DNA of 64,000 nucleotides from the NCBI GenBank assembly GCA_037501455.1, contig CM074856.1, positions 17,939,001 through 18,003,000 of the forward strand. The letters are read 5' to 3'. How positions within the stretch are numbered: the first letter of the stretch is position 1; each line of letters opens with the position of its first letter. This stretch comes from Lantana camara. Its lineage: Eukaryota; Streptophyta; Magnoliopsida; Lamiales; Verbenaceae. Shown one piece after another: positions 11,483 through 22,370 of the stretch. The translations under genes were made by a program, and so were the position numbers. Under the pieces are notes generated by a model, which made no database searches, was not told the origin of the DNA, and saw nothing but the letters and a program-made list of their open reading frames with translations.

Positions 11483-11975
11483 TGATACGAACGATTATAC
11501 GAACGTATTTCAAAGAGACTTTAGAGCAGTTTCGGACTCGTAAGAAAAGGGGATGAGAGAGAGGGATAATCCGGTAAAGACCGACCGGCCGGAGAAATTG
11601 TAAGGGGAGAAGAGAATTTGGAGATTAGGGGGGAAAGATAATCCGGTAAGACCCACCGGCGGGAGAAGTTAGAGACGAGAGAGAGAAAAGAGAATTAGGA
11701 TCGAAGATTGAATTATTATTTCTAATAATAAAAACAACGTAATGCTTAACTATATATAAGTAAAAGAAACCCTAAACCTACTTACTCTTAAAAGGAAAGG
11801 ATTACGTAAATATTGAATATCCTACAACTAAACAGAATATCCTATTTTTCTAATGCATATCTTAAATATTAAATTATATCAATCTATATCCTACCACTAA
11901 ACAGAATCAATTTATCCAATTCCTGCCATATCTCTTAGGCTTCTTTCTTGAAACATCATATCTTCGTCCATATCA
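11483..11975 (-). repeat. Right (5') LTR of the TRIM element
   Basis: 493 bp and adjacent to the PBS on its left. In both LTRs the minus strand carries TATATATAG, a candidate TATA box. Confidence 0.9.
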
Positions 11976-12261
11976 CTTACCTACAAATAGTATAGTCGAT
12001 AAAATTTATCGACAGATTATTGACGGATATCTCTATCGGTAAATTATAAAAAATAAAAAATAAAAAAAAAAATACAAGAATTTCTACAGAGTAGCTACAA
12101 AATGTTCCATCGATAATTTTATTATGCATTTAACTAAAAAATTTTCTGGCAAATTACCAGTAGATATCTTTTATCGATGGGTATATTATAAGAAAATTAA
12201 AAAGATCAAAATTACATTTTTCCTAGTTTATCTATAATTCTAATTATTCATATATCTATTC

Positions 12262-12484
12262 TAACTCTTAACTATTCCTATATCTATTCTAACTCTAACT
12301 CTAATTCTAATATCTATAAACACCGGATTTATCCTAATACTTCAATATTATATATTGAAATACTTAATCAAAGTGTAATTATTCCTATATCTATTGTAAG
12401 TCTTAATTATTCTTATATCTATTCTAACTTCAAATCTCTTCTACTATCTATAAATATTGGATTTATCCTAATACTTCGGTATTA
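12262..12484. repeat. Two-copy degenerate direct repeat
   Basis: ATTCCTATATCTATTCTAAC followed by GGATTTATCCTAATACTTC occurs at about 12268-12350 and again, diverged, at about 12407-12484. Most of 11976-12824 is otherwise featureless AT-rich DNA. Confidence 0.55.
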
Positions 12485-12824
12485 AATCGTAAAATACTTT
12501 CTTTCCAGGCTAATACGGATTACACGGCACGCATAAAAATTTTCAGATGAGCATATAATTTATTCTGTAACAATTTCTTTACATATTCATGCTTGATAAT
12601 TTCTGGTGACTTCTTTTTAAATAAATATAATACAATTTTTAATAAATCAATTTGACTTTGTAAAACTACACATACAAAATATTTTATATAAAATCTCAAG
12701 AAAAATTAAAAAGAACAACCATGTTTCCATATTAAATACTGGAATTGAGGTCAGAAATCGACAAAAAAACAAAAAAAGGATATATTAAAAGGTCAACTAA
12801 AAAGGATATATAAAATTAAGAAAA

Positions 12825-13327
<503 letters not shown>

Positions 13328-13737
13328 GTTTATTTCTTTTATGTCGATAATAAAATAGTTTTATTTTGTATCCAATTTAAAACTCTATGTTATCAATAAA
13401 CTTGTCATCACTAATAATAACTATTATTTAAAATACGAAACACATAAATTCTAAATAAAAAAAATTAAAATACACGCTGATAAATTTTAATAAAAAGAAA
13501 AAAGAATCACTAAATTATCCTATTAAGTAATTTTTTAGAAAAACACGTTCCACATGTATAGGATTTTGTTAGTTTAAAGATTCCTATATCTACTAAAACT
13601 CCTATGACTTATTATTATTATTATTTATTCTAACGGTCAAATTACTTTATTGGTCATGCTCTAATTTTTCAAATTAAGGAAAACTCAATTATATTGTAGA
13701 CGATTTTAATTTGTTTGTCGTGTCCTTGAAACCAATC

Positions 13738-14113
13738 AATTGTCTTAGGTATGTTTTAGATTTTCTTCTTTTTCTGTTTTTGGATTTTCTTGAACCAATT
13801 TCAAAGATTGTGAATACATATGATTTATTGGAATAGGATTGACTCGCTCGGCTGTAGGTGATTGTCTGAGGTATGTTTTAGATTTTCTTCTTTTTCTGTT
13901 TTTGGATTTTCTTGAACCAATTTCAAAGATTGTGAATACATATCATTTATTGGAATAGGATTGACTCGATCGGCTGTTGGTGATTATCTTAGGTATGTTT
14001 TAGATTTTCTTCTTTTTCTGTTTTTTGATTTTCTTGAACCAATTTCAAATATATATTGTGAATACATATGATTTATTGGAATAGGATTGGCTCTCTCGGC
14101 TGTTGGTGTCTCT
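13738..14113. repeat. Three tandem copies of a 122-bp unit
   Basis: GGTATGTTTTAGATTTTCTT recurs with a 122-bp period (GTATG at 13749, 13871 and 13993). Each unit ends in a GGATTGRCTCKMTCGGCTGTWGG-like segment. Copies differ by a few bases, and the third carries a small ATATAT insertion. Each unit starts with a splice-donor-like GGTATGTT. Confidence 0.9.
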
Positions 14114-14944
14114 GGAATTCTCAGCAACTGAGCCGAAATAGGTGAACTAAAAGTTTGAATTGGCTGATTCCATACCGGTTTAGGGCTGTGTATTTGGGTA
14201 TCGTTTTCTCGAGAATCTTTGAAGAAGAAGAGAAAAGAAAGTCACTGCTTTACTTGATAAAGACCTATAGATTGCAGGGGAAACCCTTACCTATTCATTT
14301 GAAATATCAATATGGCTTCCCGCCTTGTAAAATACTACTGCTTATGCTTACCTTGAGAGAGAATCCTTCTTTACAACTGGCGAAAAGGGCAAAGAAAGTC
14401 ACTCTTACTCAACATAAACTGATCCTTTATTATTTTCATTTTTTGCAGCGAGGGAATTGAGCACTTTTGAAGCTTTGAAAGGGACTAAGGAACGACGGAG
14501 TCACTCAACTGACAAATCTTCTTAAGGTATGTGTTTGCTTCAATATATTTATTTTCTATAACTAATTTTAAAGATATCGAACAAGCATGAATTATTTAAA
14601 TATAAAATATAATAATAGGACAATTGTTCAATATCTTGAATTAAATATTTATTTGCTTCGTATGGCATAAGTTTTTTGCAATTTTTTTTTTTATATAAAT
14701 GACCCAAGTTTACATTTTCTTTTATATATAAATGGCATAAGTTTACATGATTACGGTGTTTGGAGAGTTTTCAGTAATATATATATTTGACTGTCGTATT
14801 AAAGTGATATTTAACAAATAAAATACTTGGAAGAAAGAGACAATCCAAAATATATGATGAGATTTTCTTTTTGACGACAATATATGATGAGATTAAATCT
14901 TGTCACGTTGAATTTAGATTTTCTGTTGATATATATATATATAT
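14114..14944. other. Intergenic sequence; open frame at 14155-14460 not supported
   Basis: A 101-codon frame here has no recognisable domain and no clear promoter. The remainder is AT-rich and ends in a TA microsatellite where the MITE begins. An unrecognised exon cannot be excluded. Confidence 0.4.
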
Positions 14945-14966
14945 GGGCAAATTACATCCAACTACC

Positions 14967-15774
14967 TGATGAGGTCAAAATACGATCGTCCCACGTAAGA
15001 CACGTGGCATCGTCGAGATGATGACATCTGTCTCCCCAAGGCTTCACCATCAATACACGAGCGCTAAACCCAACGAGCGCCCTCCTTCTTCAGGAGTTAA
15101 GCCCAACGAGCGCTGTCACTCCCACGAGCGTCCTACAAACTAAACGATTGGTACGCCCACGTGCCAAGGGAGCCCTCTTCGAGCGTCACACTCCCTCAGA
15201 GTGGCCTCCCCTTTGGCTCGTCACTTGAACTGAAGCCTTCATTCCCCTCAGCGGATATCTTGGCTTCCAGTACTCCAGGTTGTCACGAGCGCGCTCTCAA
15301 GCCCTCGTTACCAACCGCCCAAATGGCTCTCTGACACAACGTACATGCCCGCGCACCTGCCACTGTTGCCAGCACTAACTTTTGGCCGCTTTTGCAGAAG
15401 ATTCCTCCTAGGTTTCTCTCTCACAGCGCCACGTGTTAGGGCAACATTCGGCCAGGACCACTTGAGGCAAATGACCAAAGGGCCCTTGACCCTCAACTAT
15501 AAATAGCCAAAGTCATCTTCTACACTGGTAAGCATTCTTCATCACTGCAACTGTGACTGAACTTACATTTCTTCATACCTTGAACTGACTTGAGCGTCGG
15601 AGAGCCAAACTGGGTATCACCCCCAGTTCCTCCAGCTTGGCCTTCTGACTTTTCTTGTGCTTGTCCCAACAGGTAGAACCCCTTTCTCATTTCCGGCGAA
15701 GCTCCGGTGGTTTCCTCCACAAATACAAATCGTAAAGTGATCGGATTCGGATCAACCCATTTCTGAACCCATCA
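14967..15774 (+). repeat. 5' LTR of the Tat element (808 bp)
   Basis: TGATGAGG...CCCATCA. It contains six CGAGCG hexamers and a TATA box, and differs from the 3' LTR at seven positions (six transitions, one transversion). Confidence 0.97.
15498..15505 (+). promoter_or_regulatory. TATA box of the 5' LTR promoter
   Basis: TATAAATA in the sequence CAACTATAAATAGCC, conserved in the 3' LTR at 27430-27437. It would drive the genomic RNA. Confidence 0.75.
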
Positions 15775-15778
15775 TTTT

Positions 15779-15796
15779 TGGCGCCGTCTGTGGGAA
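15779..15796 (+). other. Primer-binding site of the Tat element
   Basis: TGGCGCCGTCTGTGGGAA, four bases after the LTR end. It has the same core as the truncated Tat element at 6918-6933. Confidence 0.9.
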
Positions 15797-15865
15797 ACCA
15801 GTCCTCTATCTTCTTCCTTTCTTTTTGTTGGTAGAAAAGCAAGCACACCCTTACCTTCAACAGTC

Positions 15866-17611
15866 ATGGTTGCTACGAGATCTGGAGCTGTGGGAGGAGG
15901 AGATAACGCCTCCCAGGATGCAAATATCATTATTCCCTCCACCGCTACTGGTGGAGCCCCGCCTCCATCCGCCGCCGCTGGTGGAGCACCTCCCGCAGCA
16001 GGAGTGACTCCGCAAGCAGAGTCTTCCGTACCTCCACCTGCACCGCCGGCACTGCCGACCCCTGCCGCCGCCGGAGGAGTCTCTCTCTCTGCTCCTCCGC
16101 AACATGCTCAGAACCCCTGGGTCCATCCCCAGGTGATTCCCGGAATACAGGGCTACATGATGCCCCCACCTGGATACACCCTCACTCCGTCTGTTATGAT
16201 GCCGCCGGTCCAGCCGTATCATGCAGGCCAGATCCAGCTCCCGGTGGTGGTCCCCAGGGAGATCGAAGGAGTGGAGTTACCTCCACTGACCACCCAACAG
16301 TTGAGGGCTCTCTATGCCCAGTGTGAGGTTCAGGCGGCTCAGGGGGCATGGGAAAGGTTCCATTCCATGTACTTTCCCTCTGGGCAGGCCACTCAAATCG
16401 CAGCCCCTTTGGGCGGACAACAGAACTTTCCCCTCAGAGAAGCCCAGGCTGTCCTGAGGGCACAACCACCACCACCACCAGCCAGAGAAGTGCCCCAGCA
16501 GGAGGGCAACGAGCGTCCCTCCGTAGGCAGGAACAAAGAGCCCACAGAACGGGTAAATGATAATGAAGGGGACTCTCATGTCTCCAGGAGGGGCTCACGA
16601 GCCCCCAGGCACGGAGACAAGCAAGTAGACGTAAATCCTGACATCCTCATGGCTGTGCAAGACCAGCTGCAGGGTCTCAAGGATATTGTGGGACAGCTCT
16701 CACGAGGGCGTTCAACTCAGATCTCCCCTAGTCGGGATGAACGGGTTGACGCCAGAAGCACCCGCACCAAGGACCCACTACCAAAGGTCCCCCGCCGCAA
16801 GGAGCCGGAAGAAAACTTCGGCACGTATGAATACCACCCATTGGCGAGGGGTTCACCCCTCGTAGAAGAAGTTCTGATGGCCCAAGCAGGCATGGACAAA
16901 GTCCCCACTTCCATCAACCGTTACGACGGGACAACTGATCCAGCTGAACACTTGGATCACTTTGTGCATCTTATGCACCTCTACGAGCATTCCAGCAATT
17001 ACTGGGCAAAAGTGTTTGTCACTTCCTTGGTAGGAATGGCTCAAGAGTGGTACAAGCGACTGCCGCCGCGCTCGATCCACTCATATGAAGAACTGGCTAA
17101 TGCTTTCCTCAACCACTTCAATTCTTTGAAAGTGCCAGTCACCGCACCCACTGCCCTGTACAACGTGGTGCAAGGCAAGAGCGAATCTCTGCGCTCGTTC
17201 TTCGCCCGCTTCAACAAGGAGATCCTACAGGTGGAAAGGCCTTCAATGGATTTCTTGATCCCAGTGCTCTTTCAGGCTGTGGATCACAAGCAATATGTGA
17301 GCAAAAAATTCGCTGATGCCATTGTGGAAAGGAGGCCTGGGACCCTCATGGCCTTGAGAGAAATAGCCGAGCCGTTCTTCGCGCTCGAAGACATGTATGG
17401 GACGAATGGTCCCCGGCATCACAGCCCGGCCAGGAAGGAGCGACCTCATCACGAGCGGGGACGGGACGTGGCTATCAAGAAGGAGCGCCCTCAAGAGCGC
17501 AGGAGGTCGCCACCACCCCTCGTCGATTCGAGCGAATTCCGCTCACCAGGCCAAATTCAGAAGTCTACAACCTCTCAGATAAAAAGCTCTTTAAGAGACC
17601 CATCAAAATGA
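15866..17611 (+). CDS. Gag protein of the Tat element
   Basis: The 581-codon frame starts MVATRSGAVGGG about 70 bp after the PBS. It has an Ala/Pro-rich N-terminal third, a linker of charged residues, and a retrotransposon gag domain at about residues 340-500 (NRYDGTTDPAEHLDHF, then AQEWYKRLPPRSIHSYEELA). A basic C-terminal stretch follows. Gag forms the virus-like particle. The zinc knuckle normally at the Gag C-terminus is in the next frame, because the frame breaks between about 17530 and 17600. The last residues of this frame therefore look like post-frameshift sequence. Confidence 0.92.
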   Translation: MVATRSGAVGGGDNASQDANIIIPSTATGGAPPPSAAAGGAPPAAGVTPQAESSVPPPAPPALPTPAAAGGVSLSAPPQHAQNPWVHPQVIPGIQGYMMPPPGYTLTPSVMMPPVQPYHAGQIQLPVVVPREIEGVELPPLTTQQLRALYAQCEVQAAQGAWERFHSMYFPSGQATQIAAPLGGQQNFPLREAQAVLRAQPPPPPAREVPQQEGNERPSVGRNKEPTERVNDNEGDSHVSRRGSRAPRHGDKQVDVNPDILMAVQDQLQGLKDIVGQLSRGRSTQISPSRDERVDARSTRTKDPLPKVPRRKEPEENFGTYEYHPLARGSPLVEEVLMAQAGMDKVPTSINRYDGTTDPAEHLDHFVHLMHLYEHSSNYWAKVFVTSLVGMAQEWYKRLPPRSIHSYEELANAFLNHFNSLKVPVTAPTALYNVVQGKSESLRSFFARFNKEILQVERPSMDFLIPVLFQAVDHKQYVSKKFADAIVERRPGTLMALREIAEPFFALEDMYGTNGPRHHSPARKERPHHERGRDVAIKKERPQERRRSPPPLVDSSEFRSPGQIQKSTTSQIKSSLRDPSK

Positions 17612-18756
17612 GAGAAACGGAATCGCTCCGGCGCTCGAGCAAATACTGCGCATTCCACAAGCAGAGGGGGCACGACACGGATGAGTGCCGCCAGTTGGAA
17701 GCTGAGATTCAGAGGCTCGTCGCGGGGGGCCACTTGAAGGAATTTGTCCGGGTGCTCGAGCGGTATGATGAGCAATGCAACGAGCGCGCCGGAAGAAGAA
17801 GAAGGAGCCCGTCCCGATCAAGGAGCCCAAGGGGTAGGGGACCCCCTGAAAGCAGCAGCCGCCGGGGCAATAAAGGAAAAGCCCCTGAGCAAGAAAACGA
17901 GCCCTTCGCAGTTATAAATATGATTGCAGGAGGCTCATCAGGGGGGGATTCAAACGCCTCCCGACGGAGGTTCGTCCGGAGCTACAACCAACGCCCAGCA
18001 GTGCCCAAACCTATCTATGCCATCCAGAGATCAAGCGCTCAGAGGTCACGAGAAAATGATGTAATAGGCTTTGATGATAGGGATTTAGAACATATTGTAA
18101 CGCCCCATGGGGAGGGTATAACCTCAGATTGCCCCATGGTGGTTAGTTTAGATGTTCATAATCATGTTGTAAAAAGGGTATTGGTGGATAGTGGAAGCTC
18201 CGTTAATGTTTTGCCTTATTCTACATTCTTAAAGATGAAGGTTGATCTTCCGCTCGAGCCTCTCAAAACGGCCCTCATTGGCTTTGGAGGCTCGGAAGTT
18301 GTCCCACGAGGGCAAATACGCCTAGCTACTTCGTTCGGCCGAGCCCCTCAGCGCAAGACACTCTTGGTAACGTACGCAGTGGTGGAGATTGACATTCCAT
18401 ATAACATCATAATTGGGCGCCCTGCCCTCGTGGATTTCAAAGCCATCATCTCCACCTACCACCAGAAGATTAAATTCCCTACTTCCGAGGGCGTGGGAGA
18501 AGTACTGTGCAATGTGCGAGAGGCTTGGGAATGTTACATGCTGTCCCTCAGAAAGCCAAAAGCGGAGAAAACCTTCCAAATGGGTTCCACCAAAAAATCA
18601 GTGGACTTCCCCAACCTAGATGAGGACAGCCCAGCACGGAAGAGGGCGAAATTGAACAAGAAGAAGAACAAAAAGAAGAGGGGAAACAACGAGGAGAATC
18701 CCCTCGAAAGTGTACTGCCAGGAACCGTTGGGGGATCATCCTCAGAAGGAGACTAG
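17608..18756 (+). CDS. Zinc knuckle and aspartic protease of the Tat element
   Basis: The frame is open upstream of its first ATG: the codons before it read LFKRPIKM, which looks like ordinary Tat Gag sequence. Translation by frameshift is therefore more natural than a new start. A zinc-knuckle-like CAFHKQRGHDTDEC lies at about residues 14-27. An Arg/Ser-rich basic region follows, then the protease with VDSGSS near residue 194 and NIIIGRPAL near its end. The C-terminus is Lys-rich. It ends in a single TAG, after which the same frame continues into pol. The protease would cleave the Gag-Pol polyprotein. Confidence 0.9.
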   Translation: MRETESLRRSSKYCAFHKQRGHDTDECRQLEAEIQRLVAGGHLKEFVRVLERYDEQCNERAGRRRRSPSRSRSPRGRGPPESSSRRGNKGKAPEQENEPFAVINMIAGGSSGGDSNASRRRFVRSYNQRPAVPKPIYAIQRSSAQRSRENDVIGFDDRDLEHIVTPHGEGITSDCPMVVSLDVHNHVVKRVLVDSGSSVNVLPYSTFLKMKVDLPLEPLKTALIGFGGSEVVPRGQIRLATSFGRAPQRKTLLVTYAVVEIDIPYNIIIGRPALVDFKAIISTYHQKIKFPTSEGVGEVLCNVREAWECYMLSLRKPKAEKTFQMGSTKKSVDFPNLDEDSPARKRAKLNKKKNKKKRGNNEENPLESVLPGTVGGSSSEGD

Positions 18757-18789
18757 CCGGGAGAGGGTGAACCAGCACCCGGCGACCGT

Positions 18790-21700
18790 TTGACAGGAAA
18801 GAAGAGGGCGCTCGAACTTCCTCGCCCTGAGGTAAGGATCGAACCCTCGGAGAAGTTCCTCACCATTGAGCTGGAGCCCGGAAACAAGGATAAGACTACG
18901 CAGATAGGATCTAACCTCTCAGGGCCTTCTCAGATCATGATGATTGATTTTCTAAGGGAAAACAAGGATGTATTTGCGTGGAAAGCCTCTGATCTCACAG
19001 GAATTGACCCGAGCGTCATTGTCCACAGGCTTAATGTGGATCCCTCTTTCAAACCCATCAAGCAGAAAAAACGGGATGTACATGGCTTTCGGAAAAAAGT
19101 CATTGAAGAGGAAGTTAATAAACTCCTAGAGGCTCAGTATATCGAGCCCATCTTGTATCCGGAGTGGTTGTGCAACGTCGTCTTGGTGCCCAAGAGCGCG
19201 AATAAGTGGCGCATGTGCAACGATTTCACCGATCTCAACAAAGCTTGTCCTAAAGATCCTTACCCGCTGCCCCGGATTGATCAATTGGTGGATTCGACCG
19301 ATGGCTACGAGCTCATGAGCATGATGGACGCTTTCCAGGGATACTATCAGATCTTTATGGCCCCGGAAGATCGCCCCAAAACCTCGTTCGTTGTCCATCT
19401 GGGGGTATATTGCTTCTTAGTCATGCCTTTCGGACTGAAGAACGCCGGAGCTACGTATCAGCGGCTCGTTAACAAGATATTTGAAAAGGAAATTGGTAAG
19501 TCCATGGAGGTTTACGTGGATGATATGATTGTCAAAAGCGAGCGCCAGGATTCCCACTTGAAAGATCTCAAGCGCACTTTTTCAATCTTGCGTCAGTATG
19601 GGATGAAGTTGAACCCTTCAAAGTGCACCTTTGGAGTACAAGGGGGAAAGTTCCTAGGGTACATGGTCAGTCAGAGGGGAATTGAGGCCAATCCGGAGAA
19701 GATCAAGGCTATTCTGGAGATCCCTTCCCCTCGAAATCTGCGGGAAGTGCAAGTCCTAGTAGGCAAAATCATCTCGTTGAACAGATTTATTTCGCGCTCG
19801 GCGGACAGGAACCTTCCCTTCTTCAAAATTTTGAGGAACGCACGTAACTTTGCTTGGACAGAGGAATGCGAAAGGGCGCTGCAGGATATGAAGGCTTACT
19901 TATCGAGCGCACCACTGCTGACTAAGCCCGTCGAAGGTGAGAGATTATTTATGTATCTTTCCGTTTCTCCCGAAGCCACGAGCGCGGTTCTGATCGCTGT
20001 GCGGGAGCGGAAACACTTACCCGTTTATTATCTGAGCAAAACATTGCAAGGAGCCGAAAAGAAGTATTTGGAGATTGAGAAATTCGCGTTCGCTCTTATT
20101 AACGCCTCAAGAAGGCTAAGGCCTTACTTTCAAGCGCACTCCATAACGGTTCTCACCGACCAACCCCTGAAGCAAGTGTTGTCCAAGCCGGACGTATCTG
20201 GTAGATTAATCAAGTGGGCCATCGAATTGAGCCAGTTTGACCTATGCTTCGAGCCCAGGACTGCGATACAGGCTCAGGTTGTGGTGGATTTTTTGGTTGA
20301 ACGCTTTGGTTTCGAGCCCACCGTTGCGGAGAATGAGGGGTTATGGGTACTGCACACAGATGGTTCCTCAACCTCTCAAGGGGGAGGAGTAGGAGTGGCC
20401 CTCAGAAACCCCGATGGGATTGAGCTGGACTTTGCAATCAAGCTGGATTTCCAAGTCACTAATAACGAAGCGGAATATGAAGCCCTCGTGCAAGGGTTGA
20501 ATATTGCTTTTCAGAATGGAGCCTCCAGAATCACTGCTTATGTGGATTCACAATTAATAGCGAGCCAGATTGAAGGAACTTATGAGGCTCGAGAAACCAC
20601 CATGGTACAGTACTTAGATAAAGCCAGAGAAATCATTGGGAAGTTCAAGGAATTTCATCTACTTCAAGTGCCGCGAGGAGAAAACGAGCGTGCGGACGCT
20701 CTGTCAAAGTTTGCTTCAGCTTTAGAGGGCACTTCCGAACGTTCTGTTACGTTCCTTAGAACTGAGGAACCTTTGATCAAGGAAAAGGTCGCCACCAGGA
20801 TGATCGCCATGATTGATCCAAACGAGCCCTGTTGGCTTGACGACGTCGTTATTTTCCTTAAGGATGGAGTCACTCCCGCTGACAAGGTGCAAGCCAGGAA
20901 AGTCAGAAGTAAGGCCCCTCGTTTCGCTTTGGATCCCGAGGGGAGGTTGTTCAAGAAATCATTTCAAGGACCCCCAATGAGATGCCTGAGGCCCTCACAA
21001 GCGAAGGAGACGCTCGAACTCATCCACAATGGAAGCTGTGGGAATCATTCCGGAGGGCGTATCCTGGCAAAGAAGGTTTTGAGAAGTGGGTTTTATTGGC
21101 CTACAGTTCTCCAAGATGCCATCGAATTTTCGAGGAAGTGTCCCAAATGCCAATTCCATTCAAATCTCCCCCAATTGCCAGCCGCACAGATGATCCCAAT
21201 AGACGTCTCTTGGCCTTTTGACCAGTGGGGAATAGACATCGTGGGCCCCTTGCCCATGGCTGCGGGACAAAAGAAGTTTGTCATTTTAGCCGTCGACTAC
21301 TTCACCAAGTGGGCCGAGGCCGAAGCTGTTGCAAAAATCACTTTCAGGGTTGTGAGGGACTTCATTTGGAAGAACATCATTTGCAGGTACGGCATACCGA
21401 GGGTGCTCATTTCTGACAACGGATCCCAGTTCATAGCTGCTGACACACGAGAATGGTGTTCTGAGTTGGGGATCGAGCAGCGATTTACCTCTGTAGGACA
21501 TCCACAATCCAATGGGCAAGCGGAAGTTACCAATAGAATCATCTTGCAGCATCTAAAAACCATGCTTGAGAGCAAGAAAAGTGAATGGGCTGAAGAGCTA
21601 CAAGGAGCGCTTTGGGCTTATCGCACCACCCCACGAGCGGCCACTGGAGAAACTCCTTACGCGCTCGTTTATGGATCAGAAGCAATGATGCCAGCGGAGA

Positions 21701-22062
21701 TAGTAAATGAATCCGCTCGTGTAGGCTATTTCGAGCCTCAGTTCAACGATGGCAACAGGAGCTTGGAGTTGGATTTGCTGGATGAAAGGAGAGACAAGGC
21801 CTGGGCTAAGATCCACCACTATAAAGCCTCTGTAGCCCAACAATACAACAAGCGTGTGAAGGAAAGAACTTTCCAGTTGGGAGACTTGGTCTTAAAGAAA
21901 GTGGAAGTATCCAGGCACGTGGGCAAATTGGACCCCAATTGGGAAGGCCCATTCAAGGTCATACAACTCAGAGCTAACAACACTTACATCCTGGAGACAC
22001 TTCAAGGTGAGCGCTTGCCTCGCCCTTGGAACGCATGTAACCTCCGGCGGTTTTATGTTTAA
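18790..22062 (+). CDS. Pol polyprotein (RT, RNase H, integrase) of the Tat element
   Basis: About 1090 residues, with the frame open back to the TAG at 18754-18756, so no ATG is needed or obvious. Reverse transcriptase spans about residues 60-330, with MCNDFTDLN, MMDAFQGY and the catalytic YVDD at 242-245. An archaeal-type extra RNase H follows with HTDGSS near residue 520. Integrase has an HHCC zinc domain (HNGSCGNHSGG to CPKCQ) and DDE-core landmarks WGIDIVGP, SDNGSQF and HPQSNGQAEVTN. No internal stops. The protein copies genomic RNA to DNA and inserts it. An intact copy like this could work if the upstream stop is bypassed. Confidence 0.95.
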   Translation: MTGKKRALELPRPEVRIEPSEKFLTIELEPGNKDKTTQIGSNLSGPSQIMMIDFLRENKDVFAWKASDLTGIDPSVIVHRLNVDPSFKPIKQKKRDVHGFRKKVIEEEVNKLLEAQYIEPILYPEWLCNVVLVPKSANKWRMCNDFTDLNKACPKDPYPLPRIDQLVDSTDGYELMSMMDAFQGYYQIFMAPEDRPKTSFVVHLGVYCFLVMPFGLKNAGATYQRLVNKIFEKEIGKSMEVYVDDMIVKSERQDSHLKDLKRTFSILRQYGMKLNPSKCTFGVQGGKFLGYMVSQRGIEANPEKIKAILEIPSPRNLREVQVLVGKIISLNRFISRSADRNLPFFKILRNARNFAWTEECERALQDMKAYLSSAPLLTKPVEGERLFMYLSVSPEATSAVLIAVRERKHLPVYYLSKTLQGAEKKYLEIEKFAFALINASRRLRPYFQAHSITVLTDQPLKQVLSKPDVSGRLIKWAIELSQFDLCFEPRTAIQAQVVVDFLVERFGFEPTVAENEGLWVLHTDGSSTSQGGGVGVALRNPDGIELDFAIKLDFQVTNNEAEYEALVQGLNIAFQNGASRITAYVDSQLIASQIEGTYEARETTMVQYLDKAREIIGKFKEFHLLQVPRGENERADALSKFASALEGTSERSVTFLRTEEPLIKEKVATRMIAMIDPNEPCWLDDVVIFLKDGVTPADKVQARKVRSKAPRFALDPEGRLFKKSFQGPPMRCLRPSQAKETLELIHNGSCGNHSGGRILAKKVLRSGFYWPTVLQDAIEFSRKCPKCQFHSNLPQLPAAQMIPIDVSWPFDQWGIDIVGPLPMAAGQKKFVILAVDYFTKWAEAEAVAKITFRVVRDFIWKNIICRYGIPRVLISDNGSQFIAADTREWCSELGIEQRFTSVGHPQSNGQAEVTNRIILQHLKTMLESKKSEWAEELQGALWAYRTTPRAATGETPYALVYGSEAMMPAEIVNESARVGYFEPQFNDGNRSLELDLLDERRDKAWAKIHHYKASVAQQYNKRVKERTFQLGDLVLKKVEVSRHVGKLDPNWEGPFKVIQLRANNTYILETLQGERLPRPWNACNLRRFYV

Positions 22063-22370
22063 AAGCTCTTTGCAAACCCTGATGTAACAACCCTCTTTGA
22101 CGGGTTCTATGTACTTCCAATCACAAGTAAGCGGTAACATAATCTTTTTAATTTCTTTAATATTCCTGTTTCTTTGGGTGCTTGAATGAATAAGTCCCAC
22201 GTCCCTCGTCTTTGCGAGCGTGGTTGGCAACTCATTCCAATATGTATGCTGTTATCTCGAATGGGTTACGCTTGCCAGCACTCTACTCCGGATGGGGGGA
22301 TGCCCTCATAAGGATAGACTGGTTACGCTCACAACCAATTAGGCAAGTTGGAAGAAGAGTATGAAGAAAA

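Larger units (their letters stand above)
10789..11975 (-). mobile_element. TRIM-like miniature LTR retrotransposon (1187 bp)
   Basis: Two 493-bp direct repeats (TGATACG...ATATCA) enclose only 201 bp. On the minus strand a PBS-like TGGTGCTTTCATTG (11481-11468) follows the right LTR, and a purine tract GAAGGGCGGGAG precedes the left LTR, giving orientation. Flanks are ATTAC and CTTAC, a 5-bp duplication with one mismatch. The interior keeps a short peptide frame ending near LHLEDKV, which resembles the end of some gypsy pol proteins. This suggests an internal-deletion derivative of a gypsy element. Confidence 0.85.
10656..12190. mobile_element. Possible CACTA-type terminus hosting a TRIM element
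   Basis: CACTACAAAAAAAAGG at 10656 resembles the CACTA/En-Spm terminal repeat. It is followed by subterminal repeats of the type TACGG / CCGTAGGTAA and, to the right of the TRIM, by related ATCGACAGATTA / ATCGATGG motifs. The opposite TIR is not visible, so the right border is arbitrary. Confidence 0.3.

Noticed and set aside
14155..14460. 101-codon open frame
   Set aside because: No domain, no clear promoter or splice context, and ordinary AT-rich composition. I could not support it as a gene.
17575..17611. Canonical -1 slippery heptamer for gag-pro frameshifting
   Set aside because: No X-XXY-YYZ heptamer in the gag frame here, so a programmed shift is not claimed.
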